DNA of 64,000 nt. Source: Oryzomicrobium sp. GTDB taxonomy: Bacteria > Pseudomonadota > Gammaproteobacteria > Burkholderiales > Rhodocyclaceae. Positions 27,305 to 36,185 of the stretch are shown here, in pieces. The stretch spans positions 124,001 through 188,000 of the forward strand of contig NZ_JAJTBG010000008.1 in assembly GCF_021287045.1 (NCBI RefSeq). The letters run 5' to 3'. The translations under genes and the position numbers were made by a program. Under the pieces are notes generated by a model. It was not told the origin of the DNA. It did not search any database and saw only the letters and a program-made list of their open reading frames with translations. Position 1 is the first letter of the stretch. Each line of letters starts with the position of its first letter.

Positions 27305-28129
27305 TTGCCCCGCCGTCCCGCCCCGCCGTCCCGTTCGCCCCAGCTGGCCCTCGCCCTCCCGGGCGAACCCACGTCGCGCCCCGGGGCGGACAGCCGCACC
27401 ATCGCCCTGGCCGACCGCATCGTGCCCTACCAGCTGCGCCGCAGCCGGCGCCGCACCATCGGCCTGACCATCGACCACCGGGGCCTCACCGTGGGCGCAC
27501 CGCCCCGCTCATCGATCGCCGAAATCGAGGCCACCCTGCGCCACCACGGCGACTGGGTGCTGACCAAGCTCGACGAATGGCGCAACCGGCGCCGCCCCGA
27601 GCCCCTGCGGGTGGCGGACGGGGCCACCCTGCCCTTCCTCGGCACCACCCTGACCCTGCGCCTGGCTGCCGGCACCCGCCGGGCCCGAGCGGTGTGGCAC
27701 GCCGACAGTGCCCATCCCCAGCTGACCCTGTTCACCGTCCCCGGCCGGGACGCGGAAACCCTGCTGGCCCGGGCGCTCCAATCCCGGGCCCGGGAGCTTT
27801 TCGCCGAACGGCTGGCCCACTTCGCCCCCGGGCTCGGCATCGCCCCGCCGCCCTTGTCCCTGTCCTCGGCGCGGACCCGCTGGGGCAGTTGCAGTCGCAA
27901 TCCGGCGGCCCCCCTGGGCGCCCCGGACGCCTACGCCATCCGCCTCAACTGGCGCCTGGTGTTCATGCCCCTGGACATCATCGACTACGTGGTCGCCCAC
28001 GAACTGGCCCACACCCGGGAGATGAACCACAGCCCGCAATTCTGGGCCGTGGTCGGCTCCCTCTACCCGGACTGGCAGCACGCCCGGGAGGAACTGCGCC
28101 GCCTGTCCGCAACGCTGCCCACCTGGTAG
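27305..28129 (+). CDS. YgjP-like (DUF45) M48-type metallopeptidase
   Basis: About 274 residues from a TTG; the N-terminal 40 residues are low complexity and the exact start is uncertain. It contains the family motifs TRWGSCS and the zinc site HELAHTREMNHSPQFW near residue 238. WLM/DUF45 proteins of this type (E. coli YgjP) have no firmly known substrate. The gene lies 33 bp after plsC, in the same operon and ahead of gloA. Confidence 0.83.
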   Translation: MPRRPAPPSRSPQLALALPGEPTSRPGADSRTIALADRIVPYQLRRSRRRTIGLTIDHRGLTVGAPPRSSIAEIEATLRHHGDWVLTKLDEWRNRRRPEPLRVADGATLPFLGTTLTLRLAAGTRRARAVWHADSAHPQLTLFTVPGRDAETLLARALQSRARELFAERLAHFAPGLGIAPPPLSLSSARTRWGSCSRNPAAPLGAPDAYAIRLNWRLVFMPLDIIDYVVAHELAHTREMNHSPQFWAVVGSLYPDWQHAREELRRLSATLPTW

Positions 28130-28189
28130 GACGGTCCCGCCCTGCCCTAGTATCCCGGCCGCCCTGCGGCCTCCACCGGAGATTTCCCC

Positions 28190-28573
28190 ATGCGCCTGCT
28201 GCACACCATGATCCGCGTCGGCAACCTCGACAAATCCCTGGCCTTCTACACCGAGGTCCTGGGCATGCAACTGCTGCGCAAGCACGACTACCCGGATGGC
28301 CGTTTCACCCTGGCCTTCGTTGGCTACGGCCCGGAGAGCGAGGGGGCGGTGATCGAGCTGACCCACAACTGGGACACCGCCGCCTACGACCTGGGCAATG
28401 GCTACGGCCACATCGCCCTGGAAGTGGACGACGCCTACGCCGCCTGCGCCGAGATCAAGGCCCGGGGCGGCAAGGTCGTGCGTGAGGCCGGCCCGATGAA
28501 GCACGGCACCACCGTGATCGCCTTCGTCGAGGACCCGGACGGCTATAAGATCGAACTGATCCAGAAGAAGTAA
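28190..28573 (+). CDS. gloA: Lactoylglutathione lyase (glyoxalase I)
   Basis: 127 residues with the full glyoxalase I pattern: [19 protein letters not shown], then [18 protein letters not shown] and [12 protein letters not shown]. The metal ligands His and Glu lie in these segments. It converts the hemithioacetal of methylglyoxal and glutathione to lactoylglutathione. The start has GGAG about 9 bases upstream. A terminator begins at its stop codon. Confidence 0.96.
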   Translation: MRLLHTMIRVGNLDKSLAFYTEVLGMQLLRKHDYPDGRFTLAFVGYGPESEGAVIELTHNWDTAAYDLGNGYGHIALEVDDAYAACAEIKARGGKVVREAGPMKHGTTVIAFVEDPDGYKIELIQKK

Positions 28574-28593
28574 GCCGCTTCACCCGGCTTTTT
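28572..28593 (+). terminator. Rho-independent terminator of gloA
   Basis: AAGCCG (28572-28577) pairs with CGGCTT (28585-28590) and is followed by TTT. The stem begins within the stop codon of gloA. Confidence 0.6.
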
Positions 28594-28600
28594 CTGCTCC

Positions 28601-28675
28601 GGGGCAGGCCACGAGCCTGCCCCGGGCCGTTTACGGCCATCCGTAAACGAACAAGACCCGCCACAAGGGCGGGTC
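28601..28675. repeat. Three tandem perfect hairpins between convergent genes
   Basis: Three perfect inverted repeats follow each other: 28601-28623 (9-bp stem, loop of 5), 28629-28648 (GTTTACGG with CCGTAAAC, 8 bp) and 28655-28675 (GACCCGCC with GGCGGGTC, 8 bp). None has a strong T tract. They separate gloA from the convergent small exported protein gene and may stop transcripts from both sides. Confidence 0.6.
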
Positions 28676-28733
28676 GTCCGGCGTGGTGCAGGTCAGGTGC
28701 GCTTGCCGGCCCACCGGTCGGCGCGCTCCCTCG

Positions 28734-29069
28734 TCACTGGCCGATCTGGCGGCTGACCCCGTTTTCCTGCTGGTTCAGGGTGCGCTGTTCCTGCTTGGTG
28801 ATGTGGCCGCCGTTCTGGCTGGCCATGTCCCGTTCTTCCTGGCGGATCTGCCGGTCTTCCTTGTGCAATTGGGCGGCCTTCTGCTTGCTCATCTCGCCTT
28901 CCCGCACTTCCTGATGGATGCGGCGGTTCTGATTGGCCAGGCGGTCGTTCACCTCGGTACGGCGGGGGTGGGTCTTCTGCCACTGGGTCTCGGCGAAGGA
29001 CGAACCGGCGGCCCCCAGGGCCAGGACGGAAACCAGCAGGGCGGACAGCATCTTGTTGGTGCGCGACAT
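28734..29069 (-). CDS. Small exported, charged helical protein
   Basis: 111 residues. A signal peptide (about 1-26, ending SSFA) is followed by a highly polar helical region rich in Gln, Arg and Glu. Repeating helix-turn units are visible (REGEMSKQKAAQLHKED, NGGHITKQEQRTL), reminiscent of degenerate EF-hand-like duplications in small periplasmic proteins of Proteobacteria. The function is not known. An array of GTAAG/CTTAC half-sites lies upstream, so expression may be under a two-component system. Confidence 0.8.
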   Translation of the reverse strand: MSRTNKMLSALLVSVLALGAAGSSFAETQWQKTHPRRTEVNDRLANQNRRIHQEVREGEMSKQKAAQLHKEDRQIRQEERDMASQNGGHITKQEQRTLNQQENGVSRQIGQ

Positions 29070-29370
29070 GATCTTCTCCTCGAAATTTGGTCCTGCGGAC
29101 GGAGACCGGTTCCGGCGGGCCGCCGACTGAAACTGCCCGGTCCTGAAGACATTAACGCGGCGCCCCGCCCCACGACTGACGCGCAGATGTAAGCCTGCGG
29201 TGAAAGTTGTAAGCAGCTGTTGGCAATGTCGAACTCTTACGTTTCCTTACACGCCCTTGACGTTTGCGTGGGGTACGGGACGGTAAAGTCGCCGGCGACT
29301 CCCTGCTGCAGCCCCACGGCGGCGGGGCACCGGTTTGTTGACCAGCCGCCGCCATCAACGCCATCTGCCG
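29070..29370. other. Divergent intergenic region with operator-like array
   Basis: 301 bases between the small exported protein (minus) and the formyltransferase (plus). The main visible structure is the set of GTAAG/CTTAC half-sites at 29189-29250. A TTGACG at 29257-29262 could be a -35 box for the plus-strand gene, but the -10 is not clear. No coding frame is supported here. Confidence 0.5.
29189..29250. promoter_or_regulatory. Operator-like array of four GTAAG/CTTAC half-sites
   Basis: GTAAG at 29189-29193 and 29209-29213 (20 bp apart) and CTTAC at 29236-29240 and 29246-29250 (10 bp apart) face each other. CTTAC-N5-CTTAC resembles the CTTAA-N5-CTTAA boxes bound by PmrA/QseB-type response regulators. 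The helical phasing (10 and 20 bp) supports a protein-binding site serving both divergent genes. Confidence 0.45.
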
Positions 29371-30228
29371 ATGAAATTCGCCATCACCGCCAGCGACCGC
29401 TACCTGGGCGTCTGGGAAGCCTTCGTGGCCCAGGGCTGGGAGCCTGTCAAGCTGTTCACCACCCCGGTGGACAACCGCCTGCACCACCACCAGGCCGTAC
29501 TCAAGTACGCCCGGGAGCGGGGCATCGAGGCCCAGATATCCCCCCTCGGCGAAGCCGACCTGGAGGACCTGGCCCAGCGGGGCTGCGACGCCCTGGTGGT
29601 GGCCAGCTACAACTGGCGCATCGGCGACTGGCGCCCCTACCTGCGCTACGCCGTCAATTTCCACCCCTCGCCCCTGCCTTACGCCCGGGGCGCCTACCCC
29701 ATCGTCTCGGCCATCCTCGGCAACCACGATTCCTGGGGCGTGACCTGCCACCGCCTCGACCCCCAGTTCGACAGCGGCCCGATCCTGGCCAGCCGCACTT
29801 TTCCCCTCGCCGCCGACGAATGCCACGAGTCCCTGGACCTGAAGGTCCAGCTGGCAGCCAAGACCCTGGCCGCGGACGTGGCCGCCCATTTCGGCGACTA
29901 CTGGGAGAACGCCCGCCCCCAGGGCGAGGGCACCTACTTCAAACTATGGACCACCGCGGACCGGACCCTGGACCTGACCCGGCCGGTGGACGAAATCCTG
30001 CGCCGCATCCGCGCCTTCGGCCTGATCGAATGCCTGGCGGTGGTCAACGACGTCACCGTCTTCGTGCACAAGGCGGTAGGTTGGAAGGAAAGCCACGACT
30101 ACCGCCCCGGCACCCTGGTGCACGTCAACGCCTTGCAGATGCTGGTGGCGGTCCAGGACGGCTTCATCGGCATCGTCGAATGGAGCCTGCACCCGCCCGA
30201 CGTGCCCATCGGCACCCTGCACCGCTGA
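29371..30228 (+). CDS. Formyltransferase-fold protein, substrate unknown
   Basis: 285 residues. It has the formyltransferase core with the catalytic set N-HPSPLP (VNFHPSPLPYARGAYP) and the Asp motif GVTCHRLDPQFDSGPIL, as in methionyl-tRNA formyltransferase and GART. A C-terminal OB-like region (TLVHVNALQMLVAVQDGFIGIVEW) follows. No def or sun gene is adjacent, so it is probably not the housekeeping Fmt. A small-molecule or sugar formyltransferase is possible. The start ATG 29371 is chosen because the protein begins there with the first beta strand. Confidence 0.75.
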   Translation: MKFAITASDRYLGVWEAFVAQGWEPVKLFTTPVDNRLHHHQAVLKYARERGIEAQISPLGEADLEDLAQRGCDALVVASYNWRIGDWRPYLRYAVNFHPSPLPYARGAYPIVSAILGNHDSWGVTCHRLDPQFDSGPILASRTFPLAADECHESLDLKVQLAAKTLAADVAAHFGDYWENARPQGEGTYFKLWTTADRTLDLTRPVDEILRRIRAFGLIECLAVVNDVTVFVHKAVGWKESHDYRPGTLVHVNALQMLVAVQDGFIGIVEWSLHPPDVPIGTLHR

Positions 30229-30251
30229 ACGTCAGGCCCTGCCGCCCCGGT

Positions 30252-30295
30252 CACCAAAGCAAAAGCCCCGCACTTGCGGGGCTTTTGCTTTGGTG
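30252..30295. terminator. Bidirectional terminator with a 20-bp perfect stem
   Basis: 30252-30271 pairs perfectly with 30276-30295 around the loop ACTT. GC-rich core flanked by A-rich and T-rich arms, so it works in both directions. It lies between the convergent formyltransferase and ychF genes. Confidence 0.85.
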
Positions 30296-30319
30296 GCGAT
30301 CCGCCATAGCGGACGCCGG

Positions 30320-31411
30320 TCAGACGTTGAACAAAAAGTTCATCACGTCGCCGTCCTGCACCACGTACTCCTTGCCTTCGGCGCGCATCTTGCCGGCTTC
30401 CTTGGCACCCTGCTCGCCGCCGCAGGCGATGAAGTCGGCGAAGGCAATGGTCTGGGCGCGGATGAAGCCCTTCTCGAAGTCGGAGTGGATCACGCCGGCG
30501 GCCTGGGGGGCGGTGTCGCCCTTGTGGATGGTCCAGGCGCGCACTTCCTTCACTCCGGCGGTGAAGTAGGTTTGCAGGCCGAGCAGGTCGTAGCCGGCAC
30601 GGATCAGGCGGTTGAGGCCCGGCTCTTCCAGGCCCAGGTCGGCCAGGAAGGCGGCCTTGTCCTCGTCTTCCAGATCGGCCAGTTCGGCCTCGATCTTGGC
30701 GCACACGGCCACCACCGGGGCATGTTCCTTGGCGGCGAATTCCTTCAGGCGGTCTAGGTGGGCGTTGTTGTCGAAACCGTCTTCCAGCACGTTGCCCACG
30801 TACATGGCCGGCTTGATGGTGAGCAGGCAGAGGGGCTTGATGATCGCCTTGTCGTCGTCGGACAGGCTGGCGGTGCGGGCGGGCTTGCCCTCGTTGAGGT
30901 GGGGCAGCAGCTTTTCCAGCACGGCCACCAGCTTCTGGGCGTCCTTGTCGCCAGCCTTGGCCTTCTTGCCGTCCCGGGCGATGGTGCGCTCCACGGCGGC
31001 CAGGTCGGCCAGGGCCAGTTCGGTGACGATGGTCTCGATGTCGGCGATGGGGTCCACCTTGCCGGAGACGTGCACCACGTTGGGGTCGTCGAAGCAGCGC
31101 ACCACGTTCACGATGGCGTCGGTTTCGCGGATGTTGGCCAGGAACTGGTTGCCCAGACCTTCGCCCTTGGAGGCGCCCGCCACCAGGCCGGCGATGTCCA
31201 CGAATTCGACGATGGCCGGCTGGACGCGCTGGGGCTTGACGATCTTGGACAGTTCGACGAGCCGCTGGTCCGGCACCTCGACGATGCCCACGTTGGGCTC
31301 GATGGTGCAGAAGGGGTAGTTCTCGGCGGCGATGCCGGCCTTGGTCAGGGCATTGAAGAGGGTGGACTTGCCCACGTTGGGCAGGCCGACGATACCGCAC
31401 TTGAGGCTCAT
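30320..31411 (-). CDS. ychF: Redox-regulated ATPase/GTPase YchF
   Basis: 363 residues, the standard YchF length. Walker [15 protein letters not shown] lies near residue 8, and [20 protein letters not shown] is the family's switch region. A C-terminal TGS domain ([23 protein letters not shown]) follows. YchF (OLA1) binds ATP in preference to GTP and associates with ribosomes. It is downstream of pth and the small YbjN-like gene in the same direction, separated from it by 92 bp containing a short GC hairpin. Confidence 0.96.
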   Translation of the reverse strand: MSLKCGIVGLPNVGKSTLFNALTKAGIAAENYPFCTIEPNVGIVEVPDQRLVELSKIVKPQRVQPAIVEFVDIAGLVAGASKGEGLGNQFLANIRETDAIVNVVRCFDDPNVVHVSGKVDPIADIETIVTELALADLAAVERTIARDGKKAKAGDKDAQKLVAVLEKLLPHLNEGKPARTASLSDDDKAIIKPLCLLTIKPAMYVGNVLEDGFDNNAHLDRLKEFAAKEHAPVVAVCAKIEAELADLEDEDKAAFLADLGLEEPGLNRLIRAGYDLLGLQTYFTAGVKEVRAWTIHKGDTAPQAAGVIHSDFEKGFIRAQTIAFADFIACGGEQGAKEAGKMRAEGKEYVVQDGDVMNFLFNV

Positions 31412-31503
31412 CTCGTTTTCCTTGCGTTGCTACATGAGGGGGCGCCCAACCCGGGGCGCCCGGATTGTATCACCGGGGGTCGCGGCCGCCTGGCGGCCAG
31501 GCT

Positions 31504-32010
31504 TCAGGCGCGGGAGAGCCCGGGCACCTGGTCGAGTTCGACCCGCACCGCCGCCAGGTCGGCGAAGGCGGCTTCCAGGTCGAGGCGACCGTCGGCGAAC
31601 GCGTCGAACAGGGTGCAGGCGCGGAAGCCCTGCTCCAGCACCGGCAGCAGGAAGCGATCCAGCTGGGCCGGGGTCAGTTCGCTGTCGACGAAGTCGGCGG
31701 AGTAGAAGTAGTGCACCTGGCCTGCGTCCAGGTCCAGTTCGAAGCGGCCGCGCGGCAGGCCCCGGTTGAGGGCGGCGAGCAGCAAGGCCCAGTCGGGCAG
31801 CAGGTCGTCGGCCACTTCCACCGGGTAATGCACCAGGGCGATCAGCAGGCGCTCGTCCTCCCGAGCGGCGAGCATCAGGCCGAAGCGGGCGCCGTCACGC
31901 TCCAGGGCCCCGGCGAGCAGGGTGTCGTCCTGGGGTTCGAGGCGCAGGCCGCGGCCGGGCAGCAGGGCCAGCAGGCGGCCCATCAGGGGCGGCAGGGCGG
32001 GAGCGGTCAT
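31504..32010 (-). CDS. YbjN/secretion-chaperone-like protein of unknown function
   Basis: 168 residues from ATG 32010, which overlaps the pth stop by 4 bp (ATGA), giving strong support for this start; the longer frame is a shadow of pth. It is acidic and Leu-rich, with the alpha-beta pattern of YbjN-like or type III chaperone-like domains ([29 protein letters not shown]). The function is unknown, but translational coupling to pth suggests co-expression. Confidence 0.7.
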   Translation of the reverse strand: MTAPALPPLMGRLLALLPGRGLRLEPQDDTLLAGALERDGARFGLMLAAREDERLLIALVHYPVEVADDLLPDWALLLAALNRGLPRGRFELDLDAGQVHYFYSADFVDSELTPAQLDRFLLPVLEQGFRACTLFDAFADGRLDLEAAFADLAAVRVELDQVPGLSRA

Positions 32011-32588
32011 GGGGTGGGCTTTCCGTGCAGGGATTGCTGGGCGGCGCCGTAGTCGCCGGCGGCCAGCTTGGGCCAGGCGATGCGGCAGCGGTCGATGGCC
32101 TCGTCGATGTCGCGCTGTTCCTCGACCCGGGGCCGGTGCAGGACGAAGTCCACCACCTCCTGCTTGAGAGCCAGGGAACGGGGGTGGCCGATGCCTAGGC
32201 GCAGGCGCCAGAAGTTGGGCGTACCGAGCTGGGCCTGGATGTCCTTGAGGCCGTTGTGCCCGCCGTTGCCGCCGCCCTGCTTGACCCGGATCGCGCCGGG
32301 CAGCAGGTCCAGTTCGTCGTGCACCACCAGCACCTCTTCCGGGGCGATCTTGTAGAAGCGCGCCAGGGCGGCCACGGCCTGGCCGGAGCGGTTCATGAAG
32401 GTGGCCGGCTTGAGCAGCCACACGTCGCCGGTCTTGCCCGCCTCGCCGAAGAACTTGGGCTGGGGCGCCAGGTGGACCTTGAGGTCGGCGGCCAGCCGGT
32501 CGACGAACCAGAAGCCGGCGTTGTGGCGGGTGTCTTCGTACTCCGGCCCGGGATTGCCCAGGCCGACGATCAGGCGCGGAGGGGTCAT
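32007..32588 (-). CDS. pth: Peptidyl-tRNA hydrolase
   Basis: 193 residues from ATG 32588 ([26 protein letters not shown]), which contains the catalytic His and the conserved GLGNPG. The tRNA-binding segment [13 protein letters not shown] and the [13 protein letters not shown] region are also present. It releases peptides from peptidyl-tRNA dropped from ribosomes. It follows rplY by 80 bp with a terminator hairpin between them. Confidence 0.96.
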   Translation of the reverse strand: MTPPRLIVGLGNPGPEYEDTRHNAGFWFVDRLAADLKVHLAPQPKFFGEAGKTGDVWLLKPATFMNRSGQAVAALARFYKIAPEEVLVVHDELDLLPGAIRVKQGGGNGGHNGLKDIQAQLGTPNFWRLRLGIGHPRSLALKQEVVDFVLHRPRVEEQRDIDEAIDRCRIAWPKLAAGDYGAAQQSLHGKPTP

Positions 32589-32612
32589 GGCGGTGGCTGC
32601 GGGTAGAAATGG

Positions 32613-32649
32613 AAAAGCCGCAGGGGAAGGCAACGCCTCTCCCTGCGGC
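32613..32649 (-). terminator. Terminator downstream of rplY
   Basis: On the minus strand a nine-bp GC stem (32641-32649 with 32617-32625) is followed by TTTT (32613-32616). It lies just after the rplY stop and may partly separate rplY from pth. Confidence 0.65.
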
Positions 32650-32668
32650 TTCAGCGACCGGACGCTGT

Positions 32669-33268
32669 TTAGGCGGCCGGGGCTTCGGCTTCGTCAGCAG
32701 CCGCGCCGCGGACGGCGAGGATGGTGGCGACGACCGGGTTGGTGTCGGCGTGGGCCAGCTTGACGCCCTTGGGCAGCTTCAGGTCGGCAGCGTGCAGGGA
32801 GTGACCGGCGTTCAGGTCCTTCAGGTCCACTTCGATGAACTCGGGCAGGTCGGCGGGCAGGCAGGCCACTTCCACTTCGTTCAGCACGTGGGAGACGATG
32901 CCGCCGGAGAGCTTCACGCCCGGGGCCACGTCGGCGTTGACGAAGTGCAGGGGCACCTTGGTGTGCAGCTTCTGCTTGGCGTCCACGCGCTGGAAGTCCA
33001 CGTGCAGGATCTGCTGCTTGTAGGCGTGCATCTGGTAGTCGCGCAGCAGCACCAGTTCCTTGGCGCCGTCGATGGCCAGGGTCAGCACGGACGAGTGGAA
33101 GGCTTCCTTGCGCATGCCCTGGTACAGCTCGTTGTGGTCGAAGACGATGGACACGGGGGCGGCTTCGCCACCGTAGACGATGCCCGGGACCTGGGAGGCG
33201 CGGCGCAGGCGGCGGCTCGCACTCGAACCCTGCACGTCACGCTTTTTGGCGTTGATTTCGATTTTCAT
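32669..33268 (-). CDS. rplY: 50S ribosomal protein L25 (general stress Ctc form)
   Basis: 199 residues, longer than E. coli L25 because of the C-terminal Ctc/TL5 domain ([23 protein letters not shown] onward). The N-terminal 5S rRNA-binding domain ([21 protein letters not shown]) is standard. The tail is Ala/Glu rich. It lies between prs and pth, the conserved betaproteobacterial order. Confidence 0.96.
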   Translation of the reverse strand: MKIEINAKKRDVQGSSASRRLRRASQVPGIVYGGEAAPVSIVFDHNELYQGMRKEAFHSSVLTLAIDGAKELVLLRDYQMHAYKQQILHVDFQRVDAKQKLHTKVPLHFVNADVAPGVKLSGGIVSHVLNEVEVACLPADLPEFIEVDLKDLNAGHSLHAADLKLPKGVKLAHADTNPVVATILAVRGAAADEAEAPAA

Positions 33269-33317
33269 GATGACTCCAGAAATTAAGCCGCCCGCGACCA
33301 GGCGGCTGACAAGACAA

Positions 33318-33337
33318 CCCCCGGCCGGAGCCGGGGG
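33318..33337 (-). terminator. GC hairpin between prs and rplY
   Basis: Eight-bp perfect stem (33318-33325 with 33330-33337), loop CGGA. On the minus strand it is followed by a weak T-rich run (TTGTCTTGT). It may attenuate read-through from prs into rplY. Confidence 0.5.
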
Positions 33338-33355
33338 CTGAGAAACGGGAACGGA

Positions 33356-34312
33356 TCAGTCGAACAGTTCGGACACCGAATCCTCGCAGCTGATGCGGCG
33401 GATGGTTTCGGCCATCAGGTTCGCCGCCGACAGCTGGCGGATGCGCGTACAGGCAGCCGCCTCGTCGCGCAGGGGGATGGTGTCGGTGACCACCAGTTCG
33501 TCGAGCATCGACTCGTTGAGGCGCTCGATCGCCGCGCCGGACAGCACGGCGTGGGTACAGTAGGCGCGCACCGCCTTGGCGCCGTGGTCCTTGAGGGCCT
33601 GGGCGGCCTTGCACAGGGTGCCGGCGGTGTCGACGATGTCGTCCATGATGATGCAGGAGCGGCCCTGCACGTCGCCGATGATGTTCATCACCTCGGAGAC
33701 GTTGGCCTTGGGGCGGCGCTTGTCGATGATCGCCAGGTCGCTCTCCAGGCACTTGGCCAGGGCCCGGGCGCGCACCACGCCACCGTGGTCGGGGGACACC
33801 ACCATCAGATCCTCGCCCCAGTCCTTGCGGCGGGTCTGGATGTCGTCCAGCAGGATGGGCTGGGCGTAGATGTTGTCCACCGGGATGTCGAAGAAGCCCT
33901 GGATCTGCTCGGCGTGCAGATCCATGGTCAGGACCCGGTCCACGCCCGCGGCGGTGAGCATGTTGGCCACCAGCTTGGCGGCGATGGGTACCCGGGAGGA
34001 ACGGGAGCGGCGATCCTGGCGGGCGTAGCCGAAGTAGGGGATCGCGGCGGTGATGCGGCCGGCCGAGGCGCGCTTGAGCGCATCCACCATGACCAGCAGT
34101 TCCATCAGGTTGTCGTTGGACGGGGCGCAGGTCGATTGCAGCACGAAAACGTCGCGACCGCGGACGTGCTCCTCGATCTCGACGCTCACCTCGCCGTCGG
34201 AAAAGCGGCCCACCTTGGCACGGCCGAGTTGGATATTGAGCTTTTGCGCAACGGCGGACGCCAGTTTCGGATTGGCGTTGCCGGTAAAGACCATCAGGCT
34301 GTTGTAGGCCAT
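33356..34312 (-). CDS. prs: Ribose-phosphate pyrophosphokinase
   Basis: 318 residues from ATG 34312 ([17 protein letters not shown]). Class I PRPP synthase signatures are present: the [17 protein letters not shown] segment, [12 protein letters not shown], the [13 protein letters not shown] metal site and the PRPP loop [13 protein letters not shown]. It makes PRPP for nucleotide, His and Trp synthesis. It lies downstream of tRNA-Gln and ispE, in the conserved betaproteobacterial order. Confidence 0.97.
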   Translation of the reverse strand: MAYNSLMVFTGNANPKLASAVAQKLNIQLGRAKVGRFSDGEVSVEIEEHVRGRDVFVLQSTCAPSNDNLMELLVMVDALKRASAGRITAAIPYFGYARQDRRSRSSRVPIAAKLVANMLTAAGVDRVLTMDLHAEQIQGFFDIPVDNIYAQPILLDDIQTRRKDWGEDLMVVSPDHGGVVRARALAKCLESDLAIIDKRRPKANVSEVMNIIGDVQGRSCIIMDDIVDTAGTLCKAAQALKDHGAKAVRAYCTHAVLSGAAIERLNESMLDELVVTDTIPLRDEAAACTRIRQLSAANLMAETIRRISCEDSVSELFD

Positions 34313-34334
34313 GAGGCGAACCCCGGAAAGCAAG

Positions 34335-34363
34335 ACGGGCAGGGATTAGCCTGCCCGTTTTTT
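34335..34363 (+). terminator. Intrinsic terminator oriented against the surrounding genes
   Basis: Stem 34335-34343 with 34350-34358 (GC-rich, 9 bp, loop GATTAG) followed by T6 (34358-34363) on the plus strand. All genes here (tRNA-Gln, prs) read on the minus strand, so its T tract faces a transcript coming out of prs in the antisense direction. Confidence 0.65.
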
Positions 34364-34372
34364 GCAAAATTT

Positions 34373-34449
34373 TGGCTGGGGAGGAAGGACTCGAACCCTC
34401 GCATGCCGGAATCAAAATCCGGTGCCTTAACCAACTTGGCGACTCCCCA
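34373..34449 (-). tRNA. tRNA-Gln (anticodon TTG), encoded CCA
   Basis: Complete cloverleaf of 77 nt: acceptor TGGGGAG/CTCCCCA, D arm GCC...GGC, anticodon loop TTTTGAT, T arm GAGGG TTCGAGT CCTTC, discriminator G and a genomic CCA. It lies between ispE and prs, as in many Betaproteobacteria. Confidence 0.95.
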
Positions 34450-34542
34450 GTGACCTTTTTCGAAGCCTTCTAGCGAAGGCTCGGAATTCGGTGCCGAACC
34501 GCATTGCTGCGTACTGCTCAATGCGTCAGTGGCGAGGCGCGC

Positions 34543-34572
34543 ATAGTACAGAAATTTTTCCGCTTGTGCCAA
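34543..34572 (-). promoter_or_regulatory. Candidate sigma-70 promoter of tRNA-Gln and prs
   Basis: On the minus strand, TTGGCA (34567-34572), an 18-bp spacer and TACTAT (34543-34548). It lies about 90 bp upstream of the tRNA 5' end. A small hairpin (about 34465-34480) is in the predicted leader. Confidence 0.5.
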
Positions 34573-34614
34573 CTTTTCGCAGCAACTCGCGAAAAAAATC
34601 TCGGTCACGTGCCT

Positions 34615-35490
34615 TCAATCGGCCAGCAGGCCGCGCAGCGGATGATCCTCCAGCCCGGCCGCCAGCCACGCCACCCACCCCTCGGGAAGGCGCGCCAATG
34701 CTTGTTCTGCGGCCTGCCGCCCGGCGAACGGAGCGAACACGCAGGCCCCCGACCCGGTCATCCGCGCCGGCCCGCCGCCGGCGGCAGCGGCTGCCGCCTT
34801 GAGCCAGGCCAGCCGCTCCGCCACGGCAGGGAAACGGGCGCAGGCCACCGGTTCCAGGTCGTTGCGCCCCATCCCCGGACGCCAGGCGGCGGGGTCGATG
34901 GCGGGAGTGTCGCGCACCAATTCCGGAGCGCCGAAGATCGCCGGGGTGGGCACCGCCACCGGGGATTCAACCACCAGATAGGTTTCCGCCGACACCGCCA
35001 CCGGCGACAGCTCCTCGCCGATGCCGCCGGCAAAGGCCGCCCGGCCATAGACGAACACCGGCACGTCGGCCCCGAGGACCAGGCCCAGGGCTTGCAGGCG
35101 CGAGCGCGGCAGCTCCAGGCCCCACAGGTGGTTGAGGGCCAGCAGCACGGTGGCCGCGTCAGAACTGCCGCCGCCAATGCCGCCGCCCATGGGCAGACGC
35201 TTGTCGAGGTGGATGGTGGCGCCGTGGCGGGCGCCGGTTTCCGCCAGCAGCAGGCGGGCGGCGCGCACGGTCAGATCGGATTCCGGCGGCACGCCGGGAA
35301 TGGGGGTGGCGAGCACCACCTGGCCATCGTCCCGGGGGGAGAAGCGCAGGGTGTCGGCCCGGTCGATGAAGCGGAACACGGTCTGCAACAGGTGGTAGCC
35401 GTCGGGACGGCGCCCCACCACGTGCAGAAACAGGTTGAGCTTGGCCGGGGCCGGGTAGGCGCTGTCCCACCCCCAGTCGGCGGCCGTCAC
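34615..35490 (-). CDS. ispE: 4-diphosphocytidyl-2-C-methyl-D-erythritol kinase
   Basis: 291 residues from GTG 35490, which overlaps the lolB stop by 4 bp (GTGA). GHMP kinase motifs: [21 protein letters not shown], the ATP loop [20 protein letters not shown] and the C-terminal [12 protein letters not shown]. It phosphorylates CDP-methylerythritol in the MEP isoprenoid pathway. It lies in the lolB-ispE-tRNA-Gln-prs order. Confidence 0.96.
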   Translation of the reverse strand: MTAADWGWDSAYPAPAKLNLFLHVVGRRPDGYHLLQTVFRFIDRADTLRFSPRDDGQVVLATPIPGVPPESDLTVRAARLLLAETGARHGATIHLDKRLPMGGGIGGGSSDAATVLLALNHLWGLELPRSRLQALGLVLGADVPVFVYGRAAFAGGIGEELSPVAVSAETYLVVESPVAVPTPAIFGAPELVRDTPAIDPAAWRPGMGRNDLEPVACARFPAVAERLAWLKAAAAAAGGGPARMTGSGACVFAPFAGRQAAEQALARLPEGWVAWLAAGLEDHPLRGLLAD

Positions 35491-36185
35491 GGCCGGCGCC
35501 CCGTCAGGGCGTCCAGCCCCAGGGCCTCCCACTCGTCGAGCTTGAGGCGCACCTCCACCTCGTCCAGCAGGCGCAGCGCCACCACCCGTTCCGGCAGGGC
35601 GCCGGGGCGTTCGTCCGGGTAGCCGTAGTCGAGACGCCAGCCCCGATCCTCGATGCGGGCCGGCCGGCCCGAACCGTCGCGGCGCTGCACCGCACCGCCC
35701 CGGGCAAGCAGCCAGTCGCCGCCGCCGGCCAGGGGCAACTCCAGGCCCAGGGCGCGCTGGACCAGGGCGTCGGCGTTGGCGGCCGACTCGGTGCGGCCGT
35801 CGGCGGTGAGGGTAGCACCGTCCACCGTGATCACCAGTTCGGCCACGGTCTGGCCAAGGGGGGAATAGAAGAACACCTCGTCCCGGTTGCTGGCCACGGT
35901 TCCCGGGCCATTACGCGCCGCATCGCCGCGCCATTCCGGCGTGCGCCGCCACGAGAAGCCGCCGGCGGCGCTCTGCTCGCCGTGGCGCACGGCGAAGCGG
36001 CCGGAGACGAGGAAGGCGTTCAGATCGTCCCGATCCGGCAGGGGCAAGGGTGCGGCCGGCTTATCGACCTTCGCCCCCTTGCTGGCGCAGGCGGCCAGGG
36101 CCAACGCCAGGGGAATGCCGGCCAGGCCGCGCAGCAAGCGGCGGCGCGGCGCGCTCGGCGCCGCCAGGTGCAGCGCCGCCGTCAC
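35487..36185 (-). CDS. lolB: Outer-membrane lipoprotein LolB
   Basis: 232 residues from GTG 36185, whose GTGA overlaps the stop of the TPR gene. An N-terminal signal with lipobox LALAAC leads to Cys about 35. The LolB-like barrel follows ([39 protein letters not shown]). LolB receives lipoproteins from LolA and inserts them into the outer membrane. Its position between the TPR gene and ispE matches other Betaproteobacteria. Confidence 0.9.
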   Translation of the reverse strand: MTAALHLAAPSAPRRRLLRGLAGIPLALALAACASKGAKVDKPAAPLPLPDRDDLNAFLVSGRFAVRHGEQSAAGGFSWRRTPEWRGDAARNGPGTVASNRDEVFFYSPLGQTVAELVITVDGATLTADGRTESAANADALVQRALGLELPLAGGGDWLLARGGAVQRRDGSGRPARIEDRGWRLDYGYPDERPGALPERVVALRLLDEVEVRLKLDEWEALGLDALTGRRP

